In this document: in pieces, positions 6,548 to 12,867 of the stretch
Layout of the letters: every line of letters begins with the position of its first letter
Position numbering within the stretch: the stretch's first letter is position 1
NCBI GenBank assembly: GCA_900549015.1
Contig: URMH01000061.1
Location: 1-12,867, forward strand
DNA: 12,867 nucleotides
Direction of reading: 5' to 3'
DNA from: an uncultured Blautia sp.
GTDB taxonomy: Bacteria; Bacillota; Clostridia; Lachnospirales; Lachnospiraceae
The notes under the pieces: generated by a model
Database searches by the model: none
Told to the model about the DNA's origin: nothing
Seen by the model: the letters and a program-made list of their open reading frames with translations, nothing else
Program-made: the position numbers and the translations under genes

Positions 6548-7221
6548 TTCATCCACAAGGCGAAACCCAATTCCCCACACAGACTCTATATATTCCTTTT
6601 TTCTTCCTCTCCCAGCTTCCTGCGAAGATTGCTGATATGCTGCTTCAGAGAGCTTTCCGTACAATCCAGAGTATCATCACTGATTCTGTCCAAAATAACC
6701 GTTTTTGCCATTGCCTGCCCGGGATTCTGCATAAGAAGCTTTAAAATGGCAAATTCTGTTTTTGTAAGTCGTACCTTTTTATTGGAAACAGATACTTCAT
6801 GCGACAGATAATCTAAAACAAGATTTCCTACTCTTAATTCCTCCTTATTTCCAGGAGCTTTTGTTTTTCGAAGCTGCACCGCAATCCTTGCAAGAAGCTC
6901 CCGGATTTCAAACGGCTTCGTAAGATAATCACAGGCGCCGTCCATCAAAAGATTTACTTTATCCTCAAGCCCCGACTTTGCACTTACTACAATAACAGGA
7001 ATTTCTCTTATTTTTGAAAGCACTTCTTCCCCGGAAAGTCCCGGAAGCATCAGGTCAAGAAGTACCAGATCCGGCGTTTCTTTTTCCAGAAGGAGAAGCG
7101 CTTCTGTCCCGGAATAGGCACGGAAAACCTCGTATCCCGCTTTTCGAAGAGCTTCCTCAAGCATATCTCCGATATAAACATCGTCGTCAATAACGAAAAT
7201 TTTTTCCTTTAACTTGCTCAT
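6539..7221 (-). pseudogene. OmpR/PhoB-type response regulator with C-terminal frameshift
   Basis: The receiver domain is intact: acidic cluster D12-D14, phospho-acceptor D56 in LVLLDLMLPGLSG, and K102 in YLTKPFE. A winged-helix domain follows with the recognition helix ESSLKQHISNLRRKLG. The frame then ends as ...GEEEKRNI at a TAG (6588-6586), giving 211 residues. In the -1 frame the sequence continues EYIESVWGIGFRLVDEKS to a TGA at 6541-6539, exactly the expected wing hairpin. The shift maps to a six-A tract (6602-6597); seven A would restore the frame. Without the wing, DNA binding should fail unless slippage restores some product. The start ATG overlaps the stop of the dipeptidase gene (TGATG). 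An assembly or read error is the main alternative. Confidence 0.82.
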
Positions 7222-8708
7222 CAGGCATCACTTCTGGAAAATCCGTTTTTCATGAGACAGCTGGATGTATAGAGAACTTTATCAAGAAGCTCCGCTGTTT
7301 CTTCCTGTACAAAATCAGATATTTCCTGATTTGCAGCTTCAAAAAATGCTGTTTCGTCTTCCGGATTTTGCTCCAGAAACTCTCTGTCAAATTTTTTTAT
7401 CATCTCAGCAGCCTTACTGCTCACCGCCCCCTGATACCGCTCAATGTGAGAAGCATTTTCTCCAAAATGAGGATCCGCAAGAGCAGCAATCATTCTGTTT
7501 GTCCAGTAAAAATTATCTGTTGTGGGCTTTGTATGTGCACCTGCTAAATATGCCGGTGTTTTATTGATTCTTGTATAAAACGGAACCATTTCATTAAACA
7601 CATTACTTCCAAGAGCAATCCACTGAATTGCTTTTAAAGGCTCCGGCATATACGGACGAATCTGTACCAGTCCCAGCACATTATTACGGTTCACACCGAT
7701 TGCTCTGTATTTTCCTGCCATCTGACTGTCAAAGCTTTTTCCGTATACATCATACGGTGTTCCCTGATAATGATTGGAAAGCGCCCACTTTACCTCATCA
7801 AGTGTGATTTTTCTTTCCGGCACAAATGCCCAGGGAAGATCATCGCTTTCCGGAGTAAAATCCGCATTTGGACCATCCCACACAAAGGAACGCGGATTAA
7901 AATACCGAAGCATTGCCCATGCACGAGGTGTATTATAAATATGATCTCCATCGTCATGAGAGCCAAAAGCATCTCTTGGATTAAAGATTTCTTCCGGATT
8001 CATGCGACGGTCAAGATGGTTTTCTTCCACAAGCGTTTTTAAAGTCAAAGAACACATATGCTCTGCCTGTTCTCCATAGGCATCCTCAAAATCAAAAAAG
8101 TCCATTCCTAACTGATTTGGCATAACAACATATGTATCATCCGGTACTTTTTTTGCAATCCAGTTGTGTCCTCCTATTGTCTCAAACCACCAGATTTCAT
8201 CTTCATCCTGAAATGCAATGCCGTTCATTTCATAAGTTCCATATGTCTCCAGAAGCATACCAAGACGTTTTACCCCATCTCTTGCAGATGTAATATAAGG
8301 AAGGGTAATCGTCACTATATCTTCTTCGCCAATACCACCTGGTGTTTCTTCTGTATGTTCGTCTCCTTTTTTATAAACAACGAGAGGATCTGCTCCCTGT
8401 ACCCTGGCGTTTGAAGAGATTGTTTCTGTAGCAGTCATAGATACATTTTTCTCATTTACGCCAAATGCACCCCAGATTCCTTCCGAAGGATCATTATTGG
8501 GCATATAAGTGTACTTCATCGGATTTTCCGGCAATGGAATTTCCACATGAGAAAGTACAGATTTATAAACTCTTGGCTGATCCTTGGGCAGCATAACCGC
8601 AAATCTCTTCGGGTCAAATTTTCCCGCACAGGAATCCTCATTTCTGGCTACAATAGTAGAGCCGTCATAGCTTGCTTTTTTTCCAATTAATATTGTTGTA
8701 CACGCCAT
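7221..8708 (-). CDS. C69-family dipeptidase (Ntn-hydrolase)
   Basis: A 495-residue peptidase of the PepD/C69 family, N-terminal-nucleophile hydrolases that cut dipeptides in the cytoplasm. The N-terminus MACTTILIGKKASYDGSTIVARNEDS carries the nucleophile Cys next to the initiating Met and the family's DGS and ARNED blocks. Other conserved stretches are EGIWGAFGVNEKNVSMTATET, the DEIWWFETIGGHNWIAKKVPDD region, and NPRSFVWDGP further on. The start at 8708 is preferred to the ATG at 8714 because GAGG then sits 8 bases upstream instead of 2, and it places Cys at position 2. There is no signal peptide. It follows the BFD-like gene by about 50 bases and ends overlapping the start of the frameshifted regulator. 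Confidence 0.9.
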   Translation of the reverse strand: MACTTILIGKKASYDGSTIVARNEDSCAGKFDPKRFAVMLPKDQPRVYKSVLSHVEIPLPENPMKYTYMPNNDPSEGIWGAFGVNEKNVSMTATETISSNARVQGADPLVVYKKGDEHTEETPGGIGEEDIVTITLPYITSARDGVKRLGMLLETYGTYEMNGIAFQDEDEIWWFETIGGHNWIAKKVPDDTYVVMPNQLGMDFFDFEDAYGEQAEHMCSLTLKTLVEENHLDRRMNPEEIFNPRDAFGSHDDGDHIYNTPRAWAMLRYFNPRSFVWDGPNADFTPESDDLPWAFVPERKITLDEVKWALSNHYQGTPYDVYGKSFDSQMAGKYRAIGVNRNNVLGLVQIRPYMPEPLKAIQWIALGSNVFNEMVPFYTRINKTPAYLAGAHTKPTTDNFYWTNRMIAALADPHFGENASHIERYQGAVSSKAAEMIKKFDREFLEQNPEDETAFFEAANQEISDFVQEETAELLDKVLYTSSCLMKNGFSRSDA

Positions 8709-8757
8709 ATTCATTTCCTCTTTTCTTCTGTATTATTTCTGAGTTATATTGGTTGTA

Positions 8758-8955
8758 TTACTTTTGTGTAATTCCTCTTTCTTCCAGAATATCATCAATT
8801 AAATATCGAATAAACTCTCTGCAGCCTCCGCAGCCTGTACCGAACTTTAACTGTTCCTGCACTTCCTCATAAGTCGTTGCCCCGTTAAGAATGGCATCTT
8901 CTATTTTTCCGTAACTGATATTTTTACAATTACATGCAATTTTACTTCTGTTCAT
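8758..8955 (-). CDS. BFD-like [2Fe-2S]-binding small protein
   Basis: A 65-residue protein with the spacing of bacterioferritin-associated-ferredoxin domains: C8-x-C10 near the N-terminus and C42-x-x-C45 (GTGCGGC) later, four ligands for one [2Fe-2S] cluster. The middle (ISYGKIEDAILNGATTYEEVQEQLKFGTG) is the usual helical BFD core. The ATG has a GAGGG ribosome site 7 bases upstream. Stand-alone forms of this domain in clostridia are common but their partners are mostly unknown; a role in electron transfer or cluster carriage is inferred. It is probably cotranscribed with the dipeptidase, although the functional link is not obvious. Confidence 0.82.
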   Translation of the reverse strand: MNRSKIACNCKNISYGKIEDAILNGATTYEEVQEQLKFGTGCGGCREFIRYLIDDILEERGITQK

Positions 8956-8986
8956 AGTCCATCCCTCTTTTCTGAAACTTTCTGGT

Positions 8987-9012
8987 CATGTTTTTTATAT
9001 TGTACAAACATG
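8987..9012. promoter_or_regulatory. Inverted repeat upstream of the BFD gene, possible operator
   Basis: CATGTTT (8987-8993) and AAACATG (9006-9012) form a perfect 7-bp inverted repeat with a 12-base centre. The centre read on the minus strand holds TACAAT/TATAAA-like -10 candidates for the BFD-dipeptidase transcript. No good -35 is seen. A repressor dimer here would cover the -10. The rest of the intergenic stretch to 9140 shows only a short AGTAT-GATG-ATACT palindrome (9124-9137). Confidence 0.35.
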
Positions 9013-9142
9013 GTCATCTTTTGTTCTTATAAGCATTTTACGATATTTTGCCTCTTTTGTATAGCCTCTTTCTCTCTGCAATCTAAAACATATATCTCGC
9101 ACTTGTCATTATCCGGTTATCTTAGTATGATGATACTGGTAA

Positions 9143-9177
9143 AATTTGAGAAATTCTTGAGATTTACGTGGGATAAT
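9143..9177 (+). promoter_or_regulatory. Regulated promoter of the right-hand two-component genes
   Basis: The element AATTTGAGAAATTCTTGA (9143-9160) contains TTGAGA half-sites at 9146-9151 and 9157-9162, 11 bp apart. A -10 GATAAT follows at 9172-9177. No -35 hexamer sits at normal spacing, so the half-sites probably recruit a response regulator in its place. The same layout recurs upstream of the ATPase gene, so self-control by the regulator encoded at 9203 is likely. Confidence 0.65.
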
Positions 9178-9202
9178 ATGACTTTACGAAAGGAGTGCAG
9201 AC

Positions 9203-9877
9203 ATGAGTAAAAAAATAATGATTGTCGATGATGAGCCAGGTGTTGTAGCTGTCATACAAAGTTATTTTGAAACAATGGACTATCAAGTGATAACTGCGCA
9301 TAATGGAAGTGATGCTATGAAAAAAATGGCACAAACGCCCGATATTATTTTGTTAGACATAAATCTGCCGGATATTGACGGACTGACAGTCTGCCAAAAT
9401 ATTCGAGAACATATCACCTGCCCTATTCTTTTTTTGACTGCCCGGATTGAAACTGCGGATAAAATCAAAGGTTTCTCTGTTGGTGCAGATGATTATATCC
9501 AAAAGCCCTTTGATCTCGATGAATTAGGTGCAAGGGTATCTGCCCATTTAAGGCGGGAAAACCGCAAGCAACAACAATCTTCTTTACGATTTTTTGGCGA
9601 TATGGTAATTGACTATACGAAAAGGGAAATTACAATACATCAAAAACACATTATTTTGTCTAAAAAAGAATTTGACATTATAGAATTACTTTCTGCCAAT
9701 ACCGGTCAGATTTTTGACAGAGAACGGATCTATGAAAGAGTATGGGGATTAGAAGGTGTTGGTAACAGCGATACCATCATGGAGCATATCCGTAAAATCC
9801 GTAATAAATTTGCGGAACATACCTTGCACAATTACATAGAAACGGTTTGGGGGGTGGGATATAAATGGAACGGATAA
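9203..9877 (+). CDS. OmpR/PhoB-type response regulator
   Basis: A complete 224-residue regulator. The receiver has D9-D10 in MIVDDEP, phospho-acceptor D52 in IILLDINLPDIDG, T79 in FLTA, and K101 in YIQKPFD. The winged-helix effector follows: LSKKEFDIIELLSANTGQIF, the recognition helix SDTIMEHIRKIRNKF, and an intact wing YIETVWGVGYKW. The ATG has AAAGGAG 7 bases upstream. The gene overlaps the kinase start by 13 bases. It probably controls its own promoter and that of the ATPase gene through the shared 11-bp repeats. The region is visibly AT-richer than the genes to the left, which hints at a separate origin. Confidence 0.93.
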   Translation: MSKKIMIVDDEPGVVAVIQSYFETMDYQVITAHNGSDAMKKMAQTPDIILLDINLPDIDGLTVCQNIREHITCPILFLTARIETADKIKGFSVGADDYIQKPFDLDELGARVSAHLRRENRKQQQSSLRFFGDMVIDYTKREITIHQKHIILSKKEFDIIELLSANTGQIFDRERIYERVWGLEGVGNSDTIMEHIRKIRNKFAEHTLHNYIETVWGVGYKWNG

Positions 9878-11004
9878 AGCAGATGAAATTAAAGAAAGCA
9901 TTATTTACAATCACACTTATTAATATTACGATTGCATTTATTCTGTCTCTTCTTATCATTTGGATATGTATAGAATTGCGTTCTCAGCTTGCTCCAATGG
10001 GAGGAATTTCTATTGATGTTGATTCTGCTCACGTCATTGTCCAGCCACAGGAATCAACATCGCAAGCCGTATTAATCGCAGCCATGATTTCTCTTGCGCA
10101 AATAGTATTGCCAATCCTGATTTATATAATCGCGCTGTTTGCCACTGCTTCTATGTTCTACCACCTGAAATTAAAAGATCCTCTGAGAATACTTACAGAA
10201 GGTGCTGCCTGCATCATAGAAAACAATCTTGATTTTACGATTGAAACAAAAACGCAAGATGAATTCGGGCAACTATGTACTGCTTTTGAAACCATGCGCA
10301 AAACACTGCTGGAAAACAATTATACATTATGGCGGCAATCAGAAGAAAGAAAACGATTAAATGCTGCATTTTCGCATAATTTACGAAATCCTGTTACTGT
10401 ACTAAAAGGCTCTGTCAAATTAGCTCTCAAAAGTATTGAAAATGTTACGGTAACTCCAAATTCGTTTACTGATAATCTACTCCGAATTGAAAAATATACA
10501 AATAGAATAGAGCAATATGTAGAAACAATGAGCAGCATTCAAAAATTGGAGGATATAGCTATCCAACGAAAACTTGTAAAATGGGACAGTCTTATTTCTG
10601 AATTAAAAAATATGCTTTGCTTTCTTGGTGAAGAGAAGCAAAAGCAGATAGAATTTGCCGCGGTCAAATACGAAAAGAACATTCTGATTGATAAATCTGT
10701 TTTATTTCAAATTGTAGAAAATCTCGTGTCCAATGCACTGCGTTTTGCTGCAACCCGCATTGATATTCTTTGCTCTATATCAGACGGAAAATTACTGTTG
10801 TCCGTAACAGATGACGGCTGCGGCTTTCCAGACAGACTGATAAAAAATGGTATACAGCCTTTTCAAAAAGCAAATGACGATACGGGACATTTTGGAATGG
10901 GACTATATACCTGTGAGCTTTTTTGTAAAAAACATGGTGGTAATATTACCTTTAAGAACAATCAGGCAGGCGCAACTATTTCCGTAAAATTGACAATAGA
11001 ATAG
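9865..11004 (+). CDS. Two-TM sensor histidine kinase with atypical H-box
   Basis: A 379-residue membrane kinase. The first membrane helix is at about 13-36, a short extracellular loop at about 37-68, and the second helix at about 70-97. A HAMP-like linker (about 98-155) and the dimerisation helix follow. The phosphoacceptor is H171 in FSHNLRNPVTVLKG. The catalytic domain has an N-box (IVENLVSNALRFAA), G1 (DDGCGF) and G2 (GHFGMGLYTCELFCKKHGG). The residue after the phosphoacceptor His is Asn, where most kinases have Glu or Asp; the Asn at +4 keeps the usual phosphatase-type residue. The ATG at 9865 follows a GGTGGG site and overlaps the regulator gene, indicating coupled translation. The short sensor loop is typical of kinases that sense through their partner transporter. 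The ligand is unknown. Confidence 0.9.
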   Translation: MERIKQMKLKKALFTITLINITIAFILSLLIIWICIELRSQLAPMGGISIDVDSAHVIVQPQESTSQAVLIAAMISLAQIVLPILIYIIALFATASMFYHLKLKDPLRILTEGAACIIENNLDFTIETKTQDEFGQLCTAFETMRKTLLENNYTLWRQSEERKRLNAAFSHNLRNPVTVLKGSVKLALKSIENVTVTPNSFTDNLLRIEKYTNRIEQYVETMSSIQKLEDIAIQRKLVKWDSLISELKNMLCFLGEEKQKQIEFAAVKYEKNILIDKSVLFQIVENLVSNALRFAATRIDILCSISDGKLLLSVTDDGCGFPDRLIKNGIQPFQKANDDTGHFGMGLYTCELFCKKHGGNITFKNNQAGATISVKLTIE

Positions 11005-11039
11005 AATTTGAGAAATTCTTGATTTTTACCCTATATACT
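11005..11039 (+). promoter_or_regulatory. Regulated promoter of the ATPase/permease genes
   Basis: The same 18-bp AATTTGAGAAATTCTTGA (11005-11022) as at 9143 is present, with half-sites TTGAGA (11008-11013) and TTGATT (11019-11024) 11 bp apart. A -10 TATACT lies at 11034-11039. The -10 begins 15 bp from the start of the second half-site, exactly as in the regulator-gene promoter. The predicted transcription start is near 11046. Confidence 0.7.
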
Positions 11040-11072
11040 CTCCTTATCATAAAACGATAAGGAGAATTTTTT
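11039..11072 (+). promoter_or_regulatory. Hairpin plus T-tract over the ATPase ribosome site (candidate insulator/attenuator)
   Basis: TCTCCTTATC (11039-11048) and GATAAGGAGA (11056-11065) form a perfect 10-bp stem with a 7-base loop, followed by A and six T (11067-11072) directly before the ATG at 11073. The right arm contains the AAGGAG ribosome site. Its left arm begins at the last base of the -10, so only RNA entering from the kinase gene can form the full stem. Read-through would be terminated or masked, whereas RNA started at the regulated promoter would not. Confidence 0.55.
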
Positions 11073-11744
11073 ATGCAAATTAAAGTAAACGATATTTCAA
11101 AAATCTATGGTACAAACGAAAATAAGGTTACTGCTCTGAAGGCTGCGTCTATGACAATCTTCGAGGGTGACTTTATTTCCATAATGGGACCGTCCGGCAG
11201 CGGAAAGAGCACCTTGCTTCACATTATAAGCGGTCTAGATAATCCAACTTCCGGCACGGTACTTTATGACAACACCGATATTCATAATGGCAGTGATAAG
11301 ACGTTATCGGCTTTTCGCCGCCAAAAAATCGGATTTATTTTTCAACAATTCAATCTGCTTCCAGTTTTAACTGCCCGCGAAAATATTATGATGCCCCTGC
11401 TTTTAGACAAAAAGAAACCCGACGAAATCTATTTACAAGAGCTCTCCTCTCTCTTAGGGTTGGAAAACCGTCTATCGCATTTACCCAATGAGCTTTCCGG
11501 CGGGCAACAGCAGCGAGCAGCTATTGCAAGAGCTTTGATCGCAAAGCCGGATATTATTTTCGCCGATGAGCCTACGGGAAATCTTGACAGTAAAAACGGG
11601 AATGAAGTAATGAAAATGCTTTGCAATATTCGAAAAAAAATGAACAAAACCCTTGTCGTAATTACTCACGATCCCCGTGTTGCAGAGATGGCAGACCGCC
11701 AATTTACGATCATTGATGGAGAACTTTCGGAGGTGGGCGTGTAA
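11073..11744 (+). CDS. ABC transporter ATPase, MacB/LolD/BceA type
   Basis: A complete 223-residue nucleotide-binding protein. Walker A is GPSGSGKST (39-47), the Q-loop is FQQFNLLPVLTA (Q91), the signature is LSGGQQQR (141-148), Walker B is IIFADEPTGNLD (D165, E166), and the H-loop is VITHD (H199). These motifs, with a PTGNLDS tail after Walker B, mark the family that pairs with FtsX-like permeases in lipoprotein release, macrolide or peptide-antibiotic export and antimicrobial-peptide sensing. AAGGAG lies about 8 bases before the ATG. The stop overlaps the permease start as TAATG. It has its own regulated promoter after the kinase gene, giving the transporter a separate response from the two-component pair. 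Confidence 0.93.
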   Translation: MQIKVNDISKIYGTNENKVTALKAASMTIFEGDFISIMGPSGSGKSTLLHIISGLDNPTSGTVLYDNTDIHNGSDKTLSAFRRQKIGFIFQQFNLLPVLTARENIMMPLLLDKKKPDEIYLQELSSLLGLENRLSHLPNELSGGQQQRAAIARALIAKPDIIFADEPTGNLDSKNGNEVMKMLCNIRKKMNKTLVVITHDPRVAEMADRQFTIIDGELSEVGV

Positions 11745-12820
11745 TGAAATCGTATTTATCCCTCGCTTTCAAAGAGTTAAAAGCACAAAAAGTGATGGCA
11801 GCACTCATTCTGATCGCTGTAATACTCTCGAGTATTATGACAACTGCTGTCGAACAATCTCTTGGTATTTTACAATCTATGAGAATAGAGCAAGCTTCTT
11901 CGCTAAATGGCGATCGTTATGCCACATTTCATCAAATCAAAGAAAAAGAAAAACTGCAGTTAGAAAATGATAACCGGCTTTATGATGTGGGCAGTTTCAT
12001 TAACGTCGGAATTACTGAACTCGGGAATAGCGGTCTTAACTTATTTACACGCGAATACTCAGGAAATGCCTTAGACGCATATCCTGCTATCCAAAAAATA
12101 AAAAAAGGCACATTGCCAGCTTTGCCATTTGAAATTGCACTGCCAGAAAACGCATTGCCATATTTAGGTAAAAAAATCCACATTGGAGATACCATAACCT
12201 TACAAGCGCGAATATCCCGCATGGACGGAACACTGCCCGAATATTCCTACTCTGCCACTTATACCGTTTGCGGCATATTAGAAAGTAATTATATCGGGTA
12301 TTCTACAGGAACTTTAAATGCTGTCGCAGGTGTCGGAACGGCTGCTTCTGTTTTGCCGGATAATTATTTACTTTATTCGACAGATTTCAAGACAAAAGAT
12401 ACTTTACACTTCCAAGCTATCGTTGACGAATTGGCAAATAGTCTTGGTATTGATAATTCAAATATACAATATAACTGGATTTTGTTAGACGCACTTGGTA
12501 TTTCTTACAGAGAAGCAGGAAAATCTGATACGGATACAGGTTTTTCTTTTATGACGCTTGCCAGTATCATGGTTGGCATACTTGTACTGCTTGCAGCGGG
12601 CCTGGTAATTTATAATATTTTGAAAATAGCTGTAGCCAAACGAATCAAAGAATACGGAACACTTAGAGCTATCGGAAGTGAACGCAGGCAAATTTACAGT
12701 TTGGTTTCTCTTCAACTTTTAATTTTATGCGGTATCGGTATTCCTATTGGTATTTTAATTGGCTCGTTATCTGCAAAAGGTATTTTAATCGCTGCCACAG
12801 GTGTTCTAAATTCCGATTGA
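11744..12820 (+). CDS. FtsX-like ABC permease, apparently truncated
   Basis: A 358-residue product with one membrane helix at about 16-36, a large extracellular domain (about 37-265), a second helix (about 268-290), the cytoplasmic coupling stretch AKRIKEYGTLRAIGSERRQIYS, and a third helix (about 322-342). It stops at LNSD. FtsX-domain permeases have a fourth helix after this point, and the long clostridial forms carry a second FtsX unit (about 650-850 residues). In the frame one base on, from GAG at 12819, the sequence stays open to the window edge (EISPVLRDLITVIFCY), so a frameshift near 12817-12820 is possible. A GGAGGTG ribosome site precedes the ATG, which overlaps the ATPase stop by one base. 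It may be a broken gene or a split permease whose second part lies outside the window. Confidence 0.8.
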   Translation: MKSYLSLAFKELKAQKVMAALILIAVILSSIMTTAVEQSLGILQSMRIEQASSLNGDRYATFHQIKEKEKLQLENDNRLYDVGSFINVGITELGNSGLNLFTREYSGNALDAYPAIQKIKKGTLPALPFEIALPENALPYLGKKIHIGDTITLQARISRMDGTLPEYSYSATYTVCGILESNYIGYSTGTLNAVAGVGTAASVLPDNYLLYSTDFKTKDTLHFQAIVDELANSLGIDNSNIQYNWILLDALGISYREAGKSDTDTGFSFMTLASIMVGILVLLAAGLVIYNILKIAVAKRIKEYGTLRAIGSERRQIYSLVSLQLLILCGIGIPIGILIGSLSAKGILIAATGVLNSD

Positions 12821-12867
12821 GATTTCACCTGTTTTAAGAGATTTAATAACTGTTATATTTTGTTATT

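Noticed and set aside
6470..6560. An open minus-strand frame between regulator and ATPase (…FTFSCLLSLLFFDRL…) as a small membrane protein
   Set aside because: No start codon with a ribosome site was seen. It runs out of the regulator's 3' end and into the ATPase in the wrong frame, as deletion scar sequence would.
6597..6603. Programmed -1 ribosomal frameshift at the A-tract of the regulator
   Set aside because: The tract A6G is not in the X-XXY-YYZ phase needed for a classic slippery heptamer in the starting frame, and the neighbouring genes are also broken, so ordinary mutation is simpler.
9124..9137. AGTAT-GATG-ATACT palindrome as an operator or terminator
   Set aside because: A 5-bp stem is too short to support a terminator, no T-tract follows, and nothing else marks it as an operator.
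11039..11072. Plain intrinsic terminator of the two-component operon
   Set aside because: The hairpin and T-tract would fit, but the stem overlaps the ATPase ribosome site and ends directly at its ATG, and a promoter is nested in it. A combined insulator/attenuator role explains more.

Overview
The window looks like chromosome from a gut Firmicute, most likely a Lachnospiraceae (Blautia/Ruminococcus-like) genome. The reasons are moderate GC on the left, strong AGGAGG-type ribosome sites, an intracellular GH29 fucosidase flanked by AraC regulators, a C69 dipeptidase, and two two-component/ABC-transporter modules of the kind common in that family. This assignment is inference from gene content; no rRNA or other phylogenetic marker is present.

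Layout. (1) 1-118: the last 38 codons of an unidentified plus-strand gene, ending at a bidirectional hairpin terminator (129-152). (2) 162-4273: a carbohydrate-response region. An AraC regulator (minus) is divergent from a uroporphyrinogen-decarboxylase-family protein (plus). That gene converges, across a bidirectional terminator (2271-2305), on a cytoplasmic GH29 alpha-L-fucosidase (minus). The fucosidase is divergent from a second AraC regulator (plus). Each enzyme is therefore paired with its own divergent AraC gene. (3) 4270-7221 (minus): a response regulator, ABC ATPase, ABC-2 permease and histidine kinase, in the order of a bacteriocin/antibiotic-response module. Three of the four genes are broken: the regulator by a 1-base frameshift in an A6 tract, the ATPase by loss of its 5' end, and the kinase by apparently two internal deletions. 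Only the permease is whole. (4) 7221-8955 (minus): a BFD-like [2Fe-2S] protein and a C69-family dipeptidase. The dipeptidase stop codon overlaps the start codon of the broken regulator. (5) 9143-12820 (plus): a visibly AT-richer second signalling/transport module, made of an OmpR-type regulator, a two-TM histidine kinase, a MacB/LolD-type ATPase and an FtsX-like permease. The permease ends early, before its expected last membrane segment.

How the parts may work together. In the right-hand module the promoters of the regulator gene and of the ATPase gene share an exact 18-bp element built from two half-sites 11 bp apart, with the -10 box at the same distance in both. This is the expected layout if the regulator controls both its own gene and the transporter. 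Just after the second promoter a 10-bp hairpin followed by T6 covers the ATPase ribosome site. The predicted start of transcription lies inside the left arm of this hairpin. Kinase read-through RNA should therefore fold and be stopped or masked, while RNA from the regulated promoter should escape. This possible insulator is the most original signal in the window. No CRISPR array, tRNA, rRNA, insertion sequence or phage gene was seen.
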